NCBI GenBank assembly: GCA_028532985.1
Contig: JANCIK010000001.1
Span: forward strand, 2,728,001-2,792,000
Source of the DNA: Stropharia rugosoannulata
Taxonomy: Eukaryota > Basidiomycota > Agaricomycetes > Agaricales > Strophariaceae
DNA: 64,000 bases
Reading direction: 5' to 3'
The notes below the pieces were generated by a model that was not told where the DNA came from, did no database searches, and saw nothing but the letters and a program-made list of their open reading frames with translations. Positions 1-11,801 of the stretch are shown piece by piece. The stretch's first letter is position 1; each line of letters starts with the position of its first letter. The translations under genes and the position numbers were made by a program.

Positions 1-1007
1 CATCGTGGAACAGCGCCTCTTACAGATCTTCCTGTTGCAGAAAGAGCGCCACTCGGGTCTAAGCCTTCGGGTATCAGGAATCGGCGGGGAGGACGGAAAA
101 ATACCACAGTCGAAGCTATTGCGGTCGATCCAGAAGAAAGTTAGTATCACGATTCCACATTTACACATTTATTGACCAGCTTTTTACCTTAAGCCTTGAA
201 CGCAAGCATCAAAAGGCCGGCAAATTCACGCGTTAGATCAAATCTACCAAAGCGGCCGCCCGCCTCACAGGGAGTGTCTCATGGTTCAGGTGGGCTAAAC
301 CTCACTATATCAGCCATGGTCTAAACGACTCTTATACACTAGGCCAACAATCTGGAACGAGTACGGCGGATGCGCGTGCTTACCGCAATTCGCATGCATA
401 TGCGGTTTCACAGCAGACCCTGTTCACATCCTGGAACCTTCCCGATTATTTATCGCATCTTGAGCAGATGTTGCCGACAGATATCCCTCAGCCATTGGAA
501 GTAAAGGCCGGGATATCTTCTGCTGGCATGCCGAACTCCAGGGGTGAGAGCGCGGATAGAACCATGGAAAGGGGAGTCAAAGTTAAATGGCCTGCAAAGA
601 GGATGAGCGTTGGAGATATGAATAAGCGTGTTCGCGCTCTAGTCGAATGGGTAGGGCGAGAACAAGCCAATGCTCTTGATCGCGGACGAAGGCGCGAGGC
701 TCTTGAAAAAGCGTTACGTGACCAAACGACGACCCCAGCCGAATCAAATGATTTCCCTGAAGAGTCTATTGTCTTGAGCAATACAGATGATTCGATGATA
801 GTTGGCCAGCGAGAACCGACCAGCGACCAGCAACATTACCGGCCGAAGGAGTTTATTGAGAGACATTTTATGTCCGAAAGTACTTTAGAGGTTTCATCGC
901 AGACTATGAAAATGATGGAAGAATTAATGGAGGAGCTCATTGGGTTCCAAGAGAGGTTTGGTCCGGGTGCCAAAGCTAGAGATCGCGAGCGAAGATATGC
1001 TGCATAG
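1..1007 (+). CDS. Cti6-like PHD-finger protein, C-terminal part (5' truncated by window)
   Basis: Three exons fit one frame: 1-139, 194-289 and 343-1007, joined by 54- and 53-nt introns, the second with a CTAAAC branch-point-like site. The protein reads SWNLPDYLSHLEQMLPTDIP and then a conserved basic patch, VKWPAKRMSVGDMNKRVRAL, followed by a helix-rich, charged tail ending in RRYAA. This arrangement resembles the C-terminal segment of fungal Cti6, a PHD-finger subunit of the Rpd3L histone deacetylase complex that acts in the nucleus. The PHD finger itself would lie upstream of base 1, so the family call rests on remembered C-terminal similarity only. The stop at 1005-1007 is clear and the next gene starts about 350 bp further on in the same direction. 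An uncharacterised nuclear protein is the alternative. Confidence 0.5.
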
Positions 1008-1354
1008 ACTTTCCCTGTACCTGCCCTGTACCCGTCGATATTATTTACGTTTAGGCTGTGAGATTGTTTGGTTGTTGTCTTGTCTTGTAAGATCTGGACT
1101 ATATGTAATATTATTCTGTAAAATTGACCCTCGAAGTTAGAACTGGGCTGAAGATTGTTGTATTTTTCACCATCTCATTGTTGCCGGATTGTTAGATTTG
1201 CAATTTCTTGTCGTGCGTAGTGCTGGCATAGCCACATTAGTGAACGCATTAACGTAATGCGTGACACAGGAGTTGGCGGACGCGTTGAAAGTACTTTAAC
1301 TTTGACATACAAGGTACACACCGTAATACCTGTAGACGACGTTATAGACTTTCA
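1008..1354. other. Intergenic spacer between Cti6-like gene and VPS8
   Basis: About 350 bases containing the 3' UTR of the upstream gene and the promoter of VPS8. I see no gene, no repeat and no convincing TATA box here. A short open frame at 940-1140 overlaps the end of the upstream gene and has no recognisable content. Confidence 0.6.
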
Positions 1355-4300
1355 ATGACTTCCTCAAATTCAGCATCTTCATTGATAACGGGAAATGAGG
1401 CTAATTCGTCGGTTCTACCTAACCATATGGACCACGATTCTGTTGGAAGCGATGAAGATGAAGAATTTACTTATCCTGGAGACTATTCAAGACGCATGGA
1501 CGAATTATTTGAAGGAGAAAATGATACTTCATGCGAAGACGACCAGCTAGAACTTGGAGAAGAGGACGACGATGAAGAAGTGTTTATATATGACGGTGTT
1601 GACGCTGAAACCTCTGCAAGTTATAAGGATCAAATGCGTGACGTTCTTGACCAAGACCACGATGAAACGGGGTCAGAGGATGAAGCTGTAAAAGCTGGGG
1701 AGTCGTTGGTGCATCACCAATATGCACTTCCTACAGAAAATACGGTGCGTTTGAATGAAAATATCTGTCTGCGAAAGCATTTCCTCACGTTTCTACGCTA
1801 GCACTGTGAAGATGGTTCTCAGCCTCTGTCACTCTCCGCAACCTTTATAGGCATATCACTGACAGATGCAAGTTTGTCTTATGCGAACCTTGCCAGACCA
1901 TTTCTGCACCCCAATATTTCCCGATTACGTTCAAATACCCCGCAGACTTTCGGTGCAGTATCAAATGGCACTTCGGCGACGTCGCGCTCTAACTTTTTCG
2001 CTGTAGTGTCGCCATCTCCGTCCAGATTTTCCTCTCTGTCTCAGTCATCATCAATTACCAATCTCCACTCTGCGATTAAAGTACAAAATCAGGGAACAAA
2101 TTCACCGTTTGGAGCTTGGGACGTCTTTAAATGGACAGATCTTCAAGGCATAACACAGATGTTGTTTTCGAGAGCCTCACAAAAGGTGTCTACTGTACTG
2201 GGAGCCCCTCTGCTTGGGGTTCCAACCGTAATTGCTGCTAACGGCCTTATATGTGTCGGCACCACAGAAGGCAAAATTGCCGTGTATGACTTCAAGCAGA
2301 CTCTTCTTTGTGTCTGTGAAAATCATGCTTTAGGTCAGACTTTCTGAATATATTCAAAACATTTCTAATATTCATACAGGGAAGGACGTCGGGGCAGTGA
2401 CTGCTCTTGCTCTCTCCCATGATCGTACATTTGTCGCATCTGGTCATACAGAAGGACATTTGCAACTCTATAATCTCAAACAGCCACATAATCCCGTTCG
2501 CGTGGTACTTCCGACTACCCTTTCTGCAGTATCCTCGGGGCGTAAAGAGGGGCATTTAAGGGGCTCGAGAATTGTGAATGTCGGCTTCGTCGCCGGGCGC
2601 CACACAGCAATAGTGACTGCAGATGAATTTGGGCTGGCATTCTACCATTCCTTAAGCAAAGTTCTTTTCGTAGAGGCTTCAGATATTCTTCGTATCTTGG
2701 GTCGATATCCGGAATCTTCTCATGCGTCTCATATTCAAGCTCAGCTATCTAATCCTGGTCCGATTAATGATCCACTTTCGCCGCGAAAGAATCGTTATAC
2801 GATTTTAGCTATGGCACCTTTGCCCTTAGGAACGGTGCCGCATTCTACTGATGCATATGACCTGGTGGCGATACTCACACCAACGAAACTAGTCGTCGTC
2901 GGTTTAAAACCAACACCTCGGACTTGGTTTAAATACCGATGTGACATTGACGAGGGCAGCTTTCCTAGATCTAAATCTAAACGAATGGGGGCCTTGTCTT
3001 GGTTTCCTAGTGTAGTCAAGGTCTCTTCTGCCGGAAATGATCAAATGAATGGGCCTTATGAGGCTCGGAGCCCTCCTATCCTGGCATATTCTTGGGGGAA
3101 CTTTCTTTTTTTTCTTTCTGTGGCAGAAAAGAAGATCAAACAGAGTGTCTACAATGCAAAGGCTGGTCGCTCCAACGAAGTCATAATAGGCACCATTTCT
3201 TATACACAACTTGGCAAATGGTATGCGAAAGAGGATATTCTTGCTATGCAGTGGCTGAATGATCATGTAAGCTGACTTCTACATGTCTTAACGTATGCCT
3301 TTTGCTCATCAAATATCAAACATATATAGCAACTGATAGTTTTGAGTCGAAGTCAACTTGGAGTCTATGACCTTGATTTGCATCGACTGGTGGAAGAAAT
3401 CGACTTTGATGGTCATTCACTTATATCTCTTATACCTGGGCCTGCAGAAGGAGACAAACCGAGTTTAGTGTCACACAGCCTGCGTGTCTATAAAGGAAGA
3501 CTCTTCATTTTAGTACGTTACTTCGCAACGGACACAAAAAATGGCTAATAATGAAGTCATCAGAAAAGGGACAAACTTGTAGCGGGGACCTTGCTAACAT
3601 GGGCAGATCGGATATTAGCATTTGTGGAGAAAGGCGACTTTTTAAAGGCAATTGAGCTCACTCGATCCTACTATCTCGATGAGGCCCCTGGGAATAGGAA
3701 TAATCTTCCCTCAAATCCTGTGCACAGGAAGCAGGTCATTGGCGATAAATTACGGAGTCTTATGGACGCCTCTGTGCAATATGTATTTTCGGAGGACAGA
3801 ATGACAGATGGCACCCACTTTACTCCTGACAATCGAGGCGTTGATCGAACTTCCTTGTTTGAAGATCTTGTAAAAGTCTGTGCCCAGGCCGCCATTGCCC
3901 TTCAAGACTTTGAGTTCGTCTTTGAGGACCTTTTCCAGCGTTATGATGATTCCGGAATCTCTCCTATCTATCTCCGCCAATTAGAACCGTTTATCCTTGA
4001 TACTCAAATCACATCTGTCCCTGCTAGAATCACTCAACGATTGATTGATTTGCATTCAGAAGACGGACGACCAGAATACGTCGAGCGTATTATATGGCAT
4101 ATGGACCCATCCTGCCTTGATCTCAACCAAAGCATACATCTCTGTCAAAAACACCATCTTTACGACGCCCTCATCTATATCTACACCCGTGCCATGCGAG
4201 ATTACGTTGGACCCGTAGTTGAGCTGCTTGGACTCATTCGCAAGGTCAAGAGCTTTAGGAAATCCCAGGCTAACTTCTTTAACAAGACTGCATCTATCTT

Positions 4301-6245
4301 GGATACTGATCCATCGATGGAATCGACCATTTTGAATGCATACAAAATATATCCCTATCTTGCAAACATTCTTTCAGGACTCATATATCCCAGTGAAGAA
4401 CCATTAAGCGAGGAAGACGCTTTCCAAGCAAAACAAGTCGTGTATTCTTTTCTCTTCTCTGGATGTTCAAGCATATGGCCGCCTGGTGAAGATGGCAAAC
4501 TCATACTAACTTCGGACGAAGAAGGCGGAATAGAACTCACGTATCCATACGCTCGACAACTCTTGCTTTTTGACTCGGAGTCGTTTCTGCATTCTGTGGA
4601 TATTGCGTTTGAAGATGGGTATCTAAACGAGTCACAGAGTATAACGCGTTTCATGATTGTCCGGATTATACTAGAAATCGCCTCTTCCAGCTCAATGAGT
4701 CAGGCCGACACCACAATGGTTAATATATTTGTGGCGCGGAACGTCCCAAAATACACGCAGTCCCTTGAATTTGTTCCCCCTACTATACTGCACAACGTCT
4801 TAATTGGCCTTGCAGAAGATCCCGATCAGACAACACAGGAAGACAGGCAGCTCGCTGCTGAGTGCCTTCTTTCTTTCTACAACCCACATGACAGTGGAAA
4901 AATTGTAACTCTCTTTGAAAAGGCAGGGTTCTTCAGAATCTTGAGATCTTGGTATCACCGTGACCGGGCATGGGTTAAGCTGCTCTTAACCTATATCTCT
5001 GATCCTAACATTACGCCTACGGAGCTTTTACACAAACTCGAGGAAGTTCTAACGCTTGCTTCACGAAATAGTAAAGGCTTATTTCCAGAAGAACTCATTG
5101 ACATAATTATGGATGCTCTGCCTCGCCTTCTACGTGAAAACACAGCTGGAACAGCTGTTTTCATCGAAAGGATGGTTCCAAGATTGCATGAAATCGCCAT
5201 TGGGACTTTGGGAAACAATGAATCTGCGGACAGCCTTCGTTATGAGTACCTAAGTGCTCTACTATCTCCCACTGAGGATGAACATCATTCCTCGACTATC
5301 GAATCAGTGTTCCAACATCTGTCTCCTTCTCTCCTGTATACGTTCATTACACTGGAATGTCAGTTTGATCCCAACAATGTCATCTCCACGTTGCAGTGCT
5401 TTCCTCAAGAGTCAGTCTCTCTTCAGGAAGTTGTTAGCATCTTTGAATCCCAAAAACTCTATTATGCTGCTGTCTGGGCAATGAACTGGCTGGGTAATCC
5501 CGAAGGGGCTCTCGTCAAAGCGGAATTCTTTCAAAAGCAGATGTCCAAGCAATTATCAACTCAGCTCGACAGACCAGCTAATTCTTATAACTTTTCTGCA
5601 GAACTGGATTCCCTTCAGAAAATATCTTCAGTGGGTTGTGAAATGTGTCTGGCACATTCTCAAAGCTCCTCGTCGACAGACTTCCCTTTAGAAGATATGT
5701 GGTTCAAATTGTTGAACAGCCAGATACAAACCGTCCAGACAATAGCCAGTTATTCCGTCCAAGCGTATGACATGACTTCCCCAAAGGCGATCGCATTCAA
5801 CGAACTTTTATCATCTCTTCGTTCTTCAGTTCAAGCAACATTCGGGGAGCTTGTATGCATAACAGCTACAACTACTATATCATTCCCCCGCCTCTTCAAA
5901 CGCCTGGTCAATTCTACACCTCCATCAACAGCATCGCATTATACAGAATTCCGAACGATTCTAACAGGAATGCTCGAATCATATCATGCCGACGAAGATT
6001 CACTTTTGATGCTCCAACATCTTGTTGACCGTGATCTATTCGAGGCAATGGAGCAAAGAACAAAGGAAAACGGTCACGGCTGGGGCCCAAGTCGTGGGAC
6101 TTGTCGGTACTGTCGCAAGCATATATTGGTTACGAATGATAGGTTGGGGAAATTGTCACGCCTGGAACAAAATTCTATTATTATAGGGCGCACTGGGACG
6201 TTGTTCCATAAAGATTGTGAACCAGGTGCAAATACTCCTCAGTAA
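1355..6245 (+). CDS. VPS8: Vacuolar protein sorting-associated protein 8 (CORVET subunit)
   Basis: Five exons in consistent phase (1355-1744, 1802-2333, 2380-3266, 3330-3512, 3564-6245) give about 1557 residues, slightly longer than yeast or human Vps8. An acidic, disordered N-terminus of roughly 190 residues leads into a WD40-type propeller containing VTALALSHDRTFVASGHTEG and LQLYNLKQ. A long alpha-solenoid follows. The C-terminus carries a RING-like zinc site, with CRYC near residue 1515 and HKDC close to the end. Vps8 is the endosome-specific subunit of the CORVET tether: it binds Rab5/Vps21 and promotes early endosome fusion. The start is the first ATG of an acidic open exon. All introns are 46-63 nt. 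The gene converges on COG2, with only 147 bp between the two stop codons. Confidence 0.93.
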
Positions 6246-6392
6246 TGACTGGATAACTTTATAAAATGTGTACTCATAATACGATATACCATCTGTACAT
6301 ACCGCGTACAAAGCCACGTCTCTTCATTGTCTCCTCACACTACCATTAAGCACCAATTAAGCACCTATATATTACATAATAAAAGTAGTACT

Positions 6393-9300
6393 TTACTCGG
6401 GGTCTATGGCATACACCATTTCTTTAAGCACTCCGAAAGGAGTGCTTTTTTGGACATCAACTTGCAACGTTTGCGCGTCTCTGCCGAAGGCAGAGACATC
6501 CAAAATCATTTGGGTTCGAATGCATTCCTCGTCCTTGCCATCGTCATTTGTTGTTGAAGCATTTCCAAACAAGGAAAAAGTTGGCTTCTTGTTTTTTCTC
6601 AGACGTTTGAGGGGCTCTTCTACCTTTTTTAATGCAACGAGATAGCTAATATACCTATAATATAATATAAGTCCCAATCCCCAGTTATAATAAAATAGTC
6701 TCACCGTTGCGTCACGTTCGTAAATACTTCTGTCGCGTATTCCTGTAGAAAAGTGTCTCTTAAAAGCCTGCCCAACCCCTCCGTGGTATCGATGCCGAAG
6801 AATTGTTTCAAAGGGCGTAGAATAGAAGCAACGAAGTAGCTGGGCTCAGTTGGCACACGCTTATTTGACATGGCACGGAACTGTTGTGGAATGCTTCGGA
6901 CCTTTAGAAGAACTTCACAACAGCGCCGTGTGAGGATGTTGACGATGTTGGTAGAGAGAGGTGTAATAAATGCAGTAAGACTAGATACGCTTTCTCGGAT
7001 AGCGTCTTGTCGAGAACAGATGTCAGGACAAAATATGACGAAAATATGCATACTAACCTTGAGTCTGGAATTCACAGTCCTCATCGCCATGAGAGGCGTC
7101 GGGCAACATCAATGCTATTACTTGGCGCCAAATAGTCATTACATTTGTTTCCATAAGTCGGATATCGATAATTGCTGCTGCTTCGTACCGCAGAATGGTA
7201 TCATCCATACTGGACAGTTCATTGGACGATGTATCTGCCGCTGGTGTGGAGGCTCGGGGTGGAATACCAGACGTTGGTGGTGCATTCTGCTATGACAGCT
7301 TTAGGTCGTGGCATGAGGTGCAACGGGTTGACAAAGTGATTCTTACTTTGTCCTGTTGCCCCTGAGACCGGGCCTCAAAGGAAGCAATAGTCTCACCGAG
7401 CCATGTTCTATACCGACTTAATATCTACTGCTGCATCAAGGTCAAGATTCACTCGCCTACATCGATTTACGCACCTGCAGTGTCAACTTCCAAAACCGAT
7501 GGGAAAGTTCAGGAATAAATATCTCCGAGCTCCAGCATGCAGAAACAGCTATCCAAGCTGCAGCTGATTGCGGCATTGCAAATGAGCCGTCTATATTCAA
7601 AATGATTATGCAGTCATGAATGAAGGTAAAGAAAACGGTACCCTGAGGTATGATAGGATCAAGACGCACACCGGAGAGCATTTCTTCAAGTGTCCCTACA
7701 ATCTCTTTCCATCGCAACTGAAAATAGACAGGAAGTTGCCAGCGTCGCTCAAAGGCAGTATATGTTGGATGGCGACGCATTGCTTCAATAGACCGCATTG
7801 TTGGCGCAAGCAATTCCAAAGACCGTATGAATGACTGGGTCGTCTCATAATGCTTGGAATGAAAGTATTGCACGTTCAGCAGAATCGGGATTGTGTAATA
7901 AAAGAACATACCTTACGGAAATCGCTGGGTCGCCCTACAGAGAAGACAATACCACCAATCTCATCAATAATGGCATTACCTAACTCATCCCAAACTACAT
8001 TGGCCATTATTTGGAATCCCCTGTCAGTATCGCAAGATTCGTTATCGCATTGTAACGAAGTACTCTCCTCTCCCCCATTTTTGTCTCCAGAAGGTTTTAT
8101 TGAAAGACTCTCAGCTACGTCCATGATTCGGCCTACATCACGCTCTACAAAGCGCAGAATTTGGTTATAAAGTCTTGCTAGTGAATCATCTTTATCATCC
8201 AGAAGCTGAGCTCGAGGCAAATCGGAGGAAAAGGAAGGCGTTTGGTGAGTGACTTGTTTGGGGACAAATGCAGTGAACGGCGTATAAGGTATTTGATGCG
8301 AAGTTGGCAGTGATGTCATTACGTCTTTACCAGTAGGAAAATGGAATGGGGTACTTGGGACTAGAGGCGAGTGGGGGGCTGTAAGCGCACCGGGGTATAT
8401 TGTCTACATTTCATCTCAAAATCTCAAGAATGCAATGCTTGGCAAGTGTCGAATGACTAACCTTTTTAACAAAACCGCGAACAGTGTCCCGACGAATTAT
8501 GTCTTCTGCGTCACGCCACAATCCTAATGTATCGTATGTCTTGAGACATTCGGTGATGTCAGCTATCCATTTATTGCGTTCCAGGTCTGATCCTCTGGTT
8601 TCGCTCTTCTGATTTACTAATGTCTTGATTGTCTGAGAAAACAGTTGGTCCAGGTCAGAGGAAATAGTAGATTGTATCCTGTCAACGCGCTACCGAACAA
8701 AAATAAATAATGTGCTTCGATAGGAAACAAGTCGACAAACCCATTGTATTTCATCTACGAAAATGCATTTGTCGGCCCTTGCCTTTTGGGCGTGATAGAG
8801 AAGTTGTGTATACTCAGCAGTTATTCTACTTAGGTGCTTGGCGTGATTTGCTCGGGACCTGTAGAATGAACTCGAATTCGCATAAATAGAAAGGTGACAG
8901 TATATAACGAACTTTTCATCTTCAACTTCGTCTTTCGAAGTGGGATATAAAATAAAGCCAGAGGTTGGCATATCCATCGGGTCTTTCCTGCCTTCATCAG
9001 GAGACGTGATCAATAACATAGATTCAAGTCTTCCAACGGATTCCGAGATTTTAAGGAGGAGATGAAGTAAGGCCTGGGCAAACGTTAAACACAGTTTGAT
9101 TGACTATAGTGTACTGACTTTTTCTTCCCTTAACATCCCGCGTTTAGAGAGTTTATCGTATATGTCATCCTGGATAGATTGTAACTTCTTCTTGGATTCC
9201 TGCTGGTAATTAGATAATACCATGTCTGGCACTAATCTGACTTACAAGGACGGTGACCCTCAAGTTCTTCAGTGGATATTTTAGTCGTTCTAGTCTTGAT

Positions 9301-9659
9301 CCCTCGTCACGCAGATCCGTGCTTAAGCTTATAAAAGCCTCGTAGTCGTCATTTATAAGTTGCACAAGTTCTTCCTTGAGGTTTGCAAGATACTGGCGTA
9401 GCTCTGCACGTAGATCAGGTAGTGAAGTGTGGGATCGAGCCAAAAGGAAGTCCTGTACATTAAACGCTTGCGCCGTCAGGTATTCGTCGTCATGTGAAAG
9501 TGGTATGTATTCAGGCAATCCTCTAACGTGTTCATTGTCAGAGAAGCTTGAGGAATTTGGATGTGCTGCTTCTCTGCTTGCTAATTCATCTGCAAGGTGG
9601 TCAAGTCGGAATGGATCTCTGAGAGATGTACCATTATCTACAGAGAGCGCTGCAGACAT
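6393..9659 (-). CDS. COG2: Conserved oligomeric Golgi complex subunit 2
   Basis: About a dozen exons on the minus strand read as a full COG2. The N-terminus contains FLLARSHTSLPDLRAELRQY and LVQLINDDYEAFISLSTDLR, the classic COG2 signature, followed by coiled-coil segments such as QESKKKLQSIQDDIYDKLSK. The C-terminal part includes CCEVLLKVRSIPQQFRAMSN and ends VYAIDPE. COG2 belongs to lobe A of the COG tether, which retrieves recycling Golgi glycosyltransferases. I chose the ATG at 9657-9659 (MSAALSVDNG) because it lies just inside the mobile element's insertion site and gives the normal N-terminus. The frame stays open through the inserted element to an ATG at 9908, but that extension is element sequence. 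The promoter must lie in, or have been displaced by, the element. Confidence 0.92.
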
Positions 9660-9721
9660 AGGACGTGCTTTGAGAAGCAGGTAAAAAGCAAGTAAAATGT
9701 TGGTAATACTATGTAGCAGAT

Positions 9722-9730
9722 AGTACTTGG
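9722..9730. repeat. Left 9-bp target-site duplication of MITE
   Basis: AGTACTTGG immediately precedes the left terminal inverted repeat. The identical 9-mer directly follows the right terminal repeat at 10625-10633. A 9-bp duplication is characteristic of Mutator-like elements. Confidence 0.85.
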
Positions 9731-9769
9731 GGATTATTCTATTTTGAAACCCCCCTTGTAGGGGTTTCT
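9731..9769 (+). repeat. Left terminal inverted repeat of the MITE
   Basis: This is the 39-bp left arm. It matches the reverse complement of 10586-10624 with a single mismatch and contains an internal 8-bp hairpin (GAAACCCC / GGGGTTTC). Confidence 0.88.
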
Positions 9770-10585
9770 GGGTTGGATAAAGATTCATGAGACGGCGCAT
9801 ACGCGGCAATCCAAACGCCGAGCCAAACAATGCCGGCACCTGGCTCAGCAGCCTTGGCATCGTTCTACGTATAGTCGGGCACGGTTCGAGATGGTACGGC
9901 TGCGCCATGCCTTTGTCCCCTGCACCAGCACTGTTTCAAGGAGCAGTAGGACTGGGCATTGTCCGCAGCTATGGGAAAAGCATGCATGTGGGACATTATC
10001 AAGCTGCAGCCAGCATCCAGCCAGTACTAAGTAGCCATTATATCCTTCAAATGTCCTTCACCTCGGCATAACTTACACTTTCTAATGTTTCCTGTAGGTG
10101 GACGGCCCTTTGGATTATGGATGGGCGGCTCAATAAATGCTCGATTAACATGATGCCGCTGTTGTGCTCTGTCAAAGTATGTTATTTGCATCTTGTCTGG
10201 ACTTGGTCTCGACTGCTATTTACTCACTGAAGTGTAATTAAATTGTTTAGTAGGTCGAAAGGCGGAACTGAGAGGCAAGTCAGAGCGGAAGACAGAGGCA
10301 TTTTGATTTCAAAAATTCAAACCATAGTATGAGTACATATCTAGTAAACTCAGTTGTAAATTGCTTTAAAAGGCGCAGAGATGTAATACATATAAACTTA
10401 CAATCTACATAAAAAGCTACGTGGATAAGCAAGTAGTCTTTTGCAAATTTTGAAAGTCATTGACTCAACGGTTGCTCAACGGTGTTGGTCAAATGAAGTT
10501 GGTTCAAAGCAAGTTCCCAACGGGAGCCAAGCTTGGGTGCCAAGGACGGCATTGCATTCGGCTCATTGTTTGGTAGGGTTTCTCT

Positions 10586-10624
10586 AGAAACCCCTACAAG
10601 GGGGGTTTCGAAATAGAATAATCC
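10586..10624 (-). repeat. Right terminal inverted repeat of the MITE
   Basis: This is the 39-bp right arm, the inverted partner of 9731-9769. It is followed directly by the second copy of the 9-bp duplication. Confidence 0.88.
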
Positions 10625-10633
10625 AGTACTTGG
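10625..10633. repeat. Right 9-bp target-site duplication of MITE
   Basis: AGTACTTGG is identical to 9722-9730 and abuts the right terminal repeat. Confidence 0.85.
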
Positions 10634-11801
10634 CCTCCTGATGATCCTGATGAGTCACATGCATCAAAACCGCTAATTGACCGCCGCCTGACGTCTAAGA
10701 TCAGTCAACTTGAAGATTCCGTGTTTGCACTAACATCATGAATGATGGTATAGATGAGATTTTCACATTTCTGCCACTGCTGAGTATAGTCATTCACCGG
10801 TCAATGGGTTACCCCACTCAATGGGTCAAACCTAATTTGCGACCTCAGTTGTTACATAACTGCTCCAATTCTTTCTGTGCTGTATAGAGATATAAAATAT
10901 CTATCACCTTGTGGGAAGAATAAGCTTGAAGCCTTTTGAATGTCTCATAAAATGCATATTACTGAATTTTCTATCAAATGATGAATTTTATTTTTGACTT
11001 TACTTATTCCTATCTTGACATTTGTCGGTTTTTTTGCTACAGAACCATTTCCTACTATTATAAGAGTAATATGGACTATTATTATTTACTCGGAGCTGGT
11101 GAATGCGCTGTAAATGAGATAAAGAGTGTTATTTTGCTCAAAGAGTTGGGAATCGGTGATGGCGGCTATAGTGACTAAGCGGACCAAATTTCCCAACCAG
11201 GCAGTGTGACGGCTGCCCCACTGACTAGGAAACAGCTGATCTGCGCTCGAAACACTGATAATGTGCGATTATATGTTCAACACATAAATTTAACTAATCA
11301 GACTATACAAGCATGTGGAATTAGACTATATGCTATGTATTATGTAGTAAAAGTAATAAAATTTGATTTAATATGGTGTTCAAATTGCAGATCTACATTT
11401 GGGTGGCCCACTGACCGGTGAATGACTGTATATGCTATACCTACGGGCACTTAAGCACTTAATAGACTCTTTGACTTGTATTTGATTGCTTTTGGATTGT
11501 CAATTACTGGATCCATTCGACACCATTTTTAAAAGTCCAATTTTGTTATATTCATACAGGCAAACTTTTGTCGGACACAATATCCGTGTTCTGTTCAGTA
11601 TGGGGGTCGGGAGGTTGATCTAAGGTTGGTATAACTATTGTAGTAGAGTGTAAAGTGTGAATACTTGGGACTAATGGCGCGCCGGAGATATTGAAATAGC
11701 ATCCCTATCCTGTTGATCACTGGATAGAGGGATCGTTTCAGGCGAGTCATGCCTACCGAACTCATTCAGAAATTGATACTCTGAGAACTGATTACATGGA
11801 C
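10634..11801. other. AT-rich intergenic region without recognisable gene
   Basis: About 1.2 kb between the MITE and the 3' end of the DUF300 gene. Short open frames at 10978-11178 and 11206-11421 have biased, low-complexity composition and no recognisable motif. The right part probably contains the 3' UTR of the DUF300 gene. I see no further inverted repeat with a target duplication. Confidence 0.6.

Larger units (their letters stand above)
9731..10624. mobile_element. Non-autonomous Mutator-like element (MITE), 894 bp
   Basis: The segment is bounded by 39-bp terminal inverted repeats at 9731-9769 and 10586-10624 that differ at one base (T versus C at position 15). Both start GGATTATTCTATTT. 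Each repeat contains its own hairpin, GAAACCCC paired with GGGGTTTC. Perfect 9-bp direct repeats flank the element. No transposase frame is present, so it depends on a helper elsewhere in the genome. TIR length, a 9-bp duplication and small size point to the Mutator superfamily; hAT elements normally give 8 bp. The element lies between the COG2 start codon (72 bp away) and the DUF300 gene, so it now forms the upstream region of COG2. Confidence 0.85.

Noticed and set aside
9660..9908. Upstream in-frame extension of COG2 starting MAQPYHLEPC
   Set aside because: Most of it (9731-9908) is MITE sequence; the normal COG2 N-terminus starts at 9659. Kept only as a possibility in the MITE finding.
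10978..11421. Short plus-strand open frames in AT-rich DNA
   Set aside because: Low-complexity composition, no family features and no neighbouring exons.
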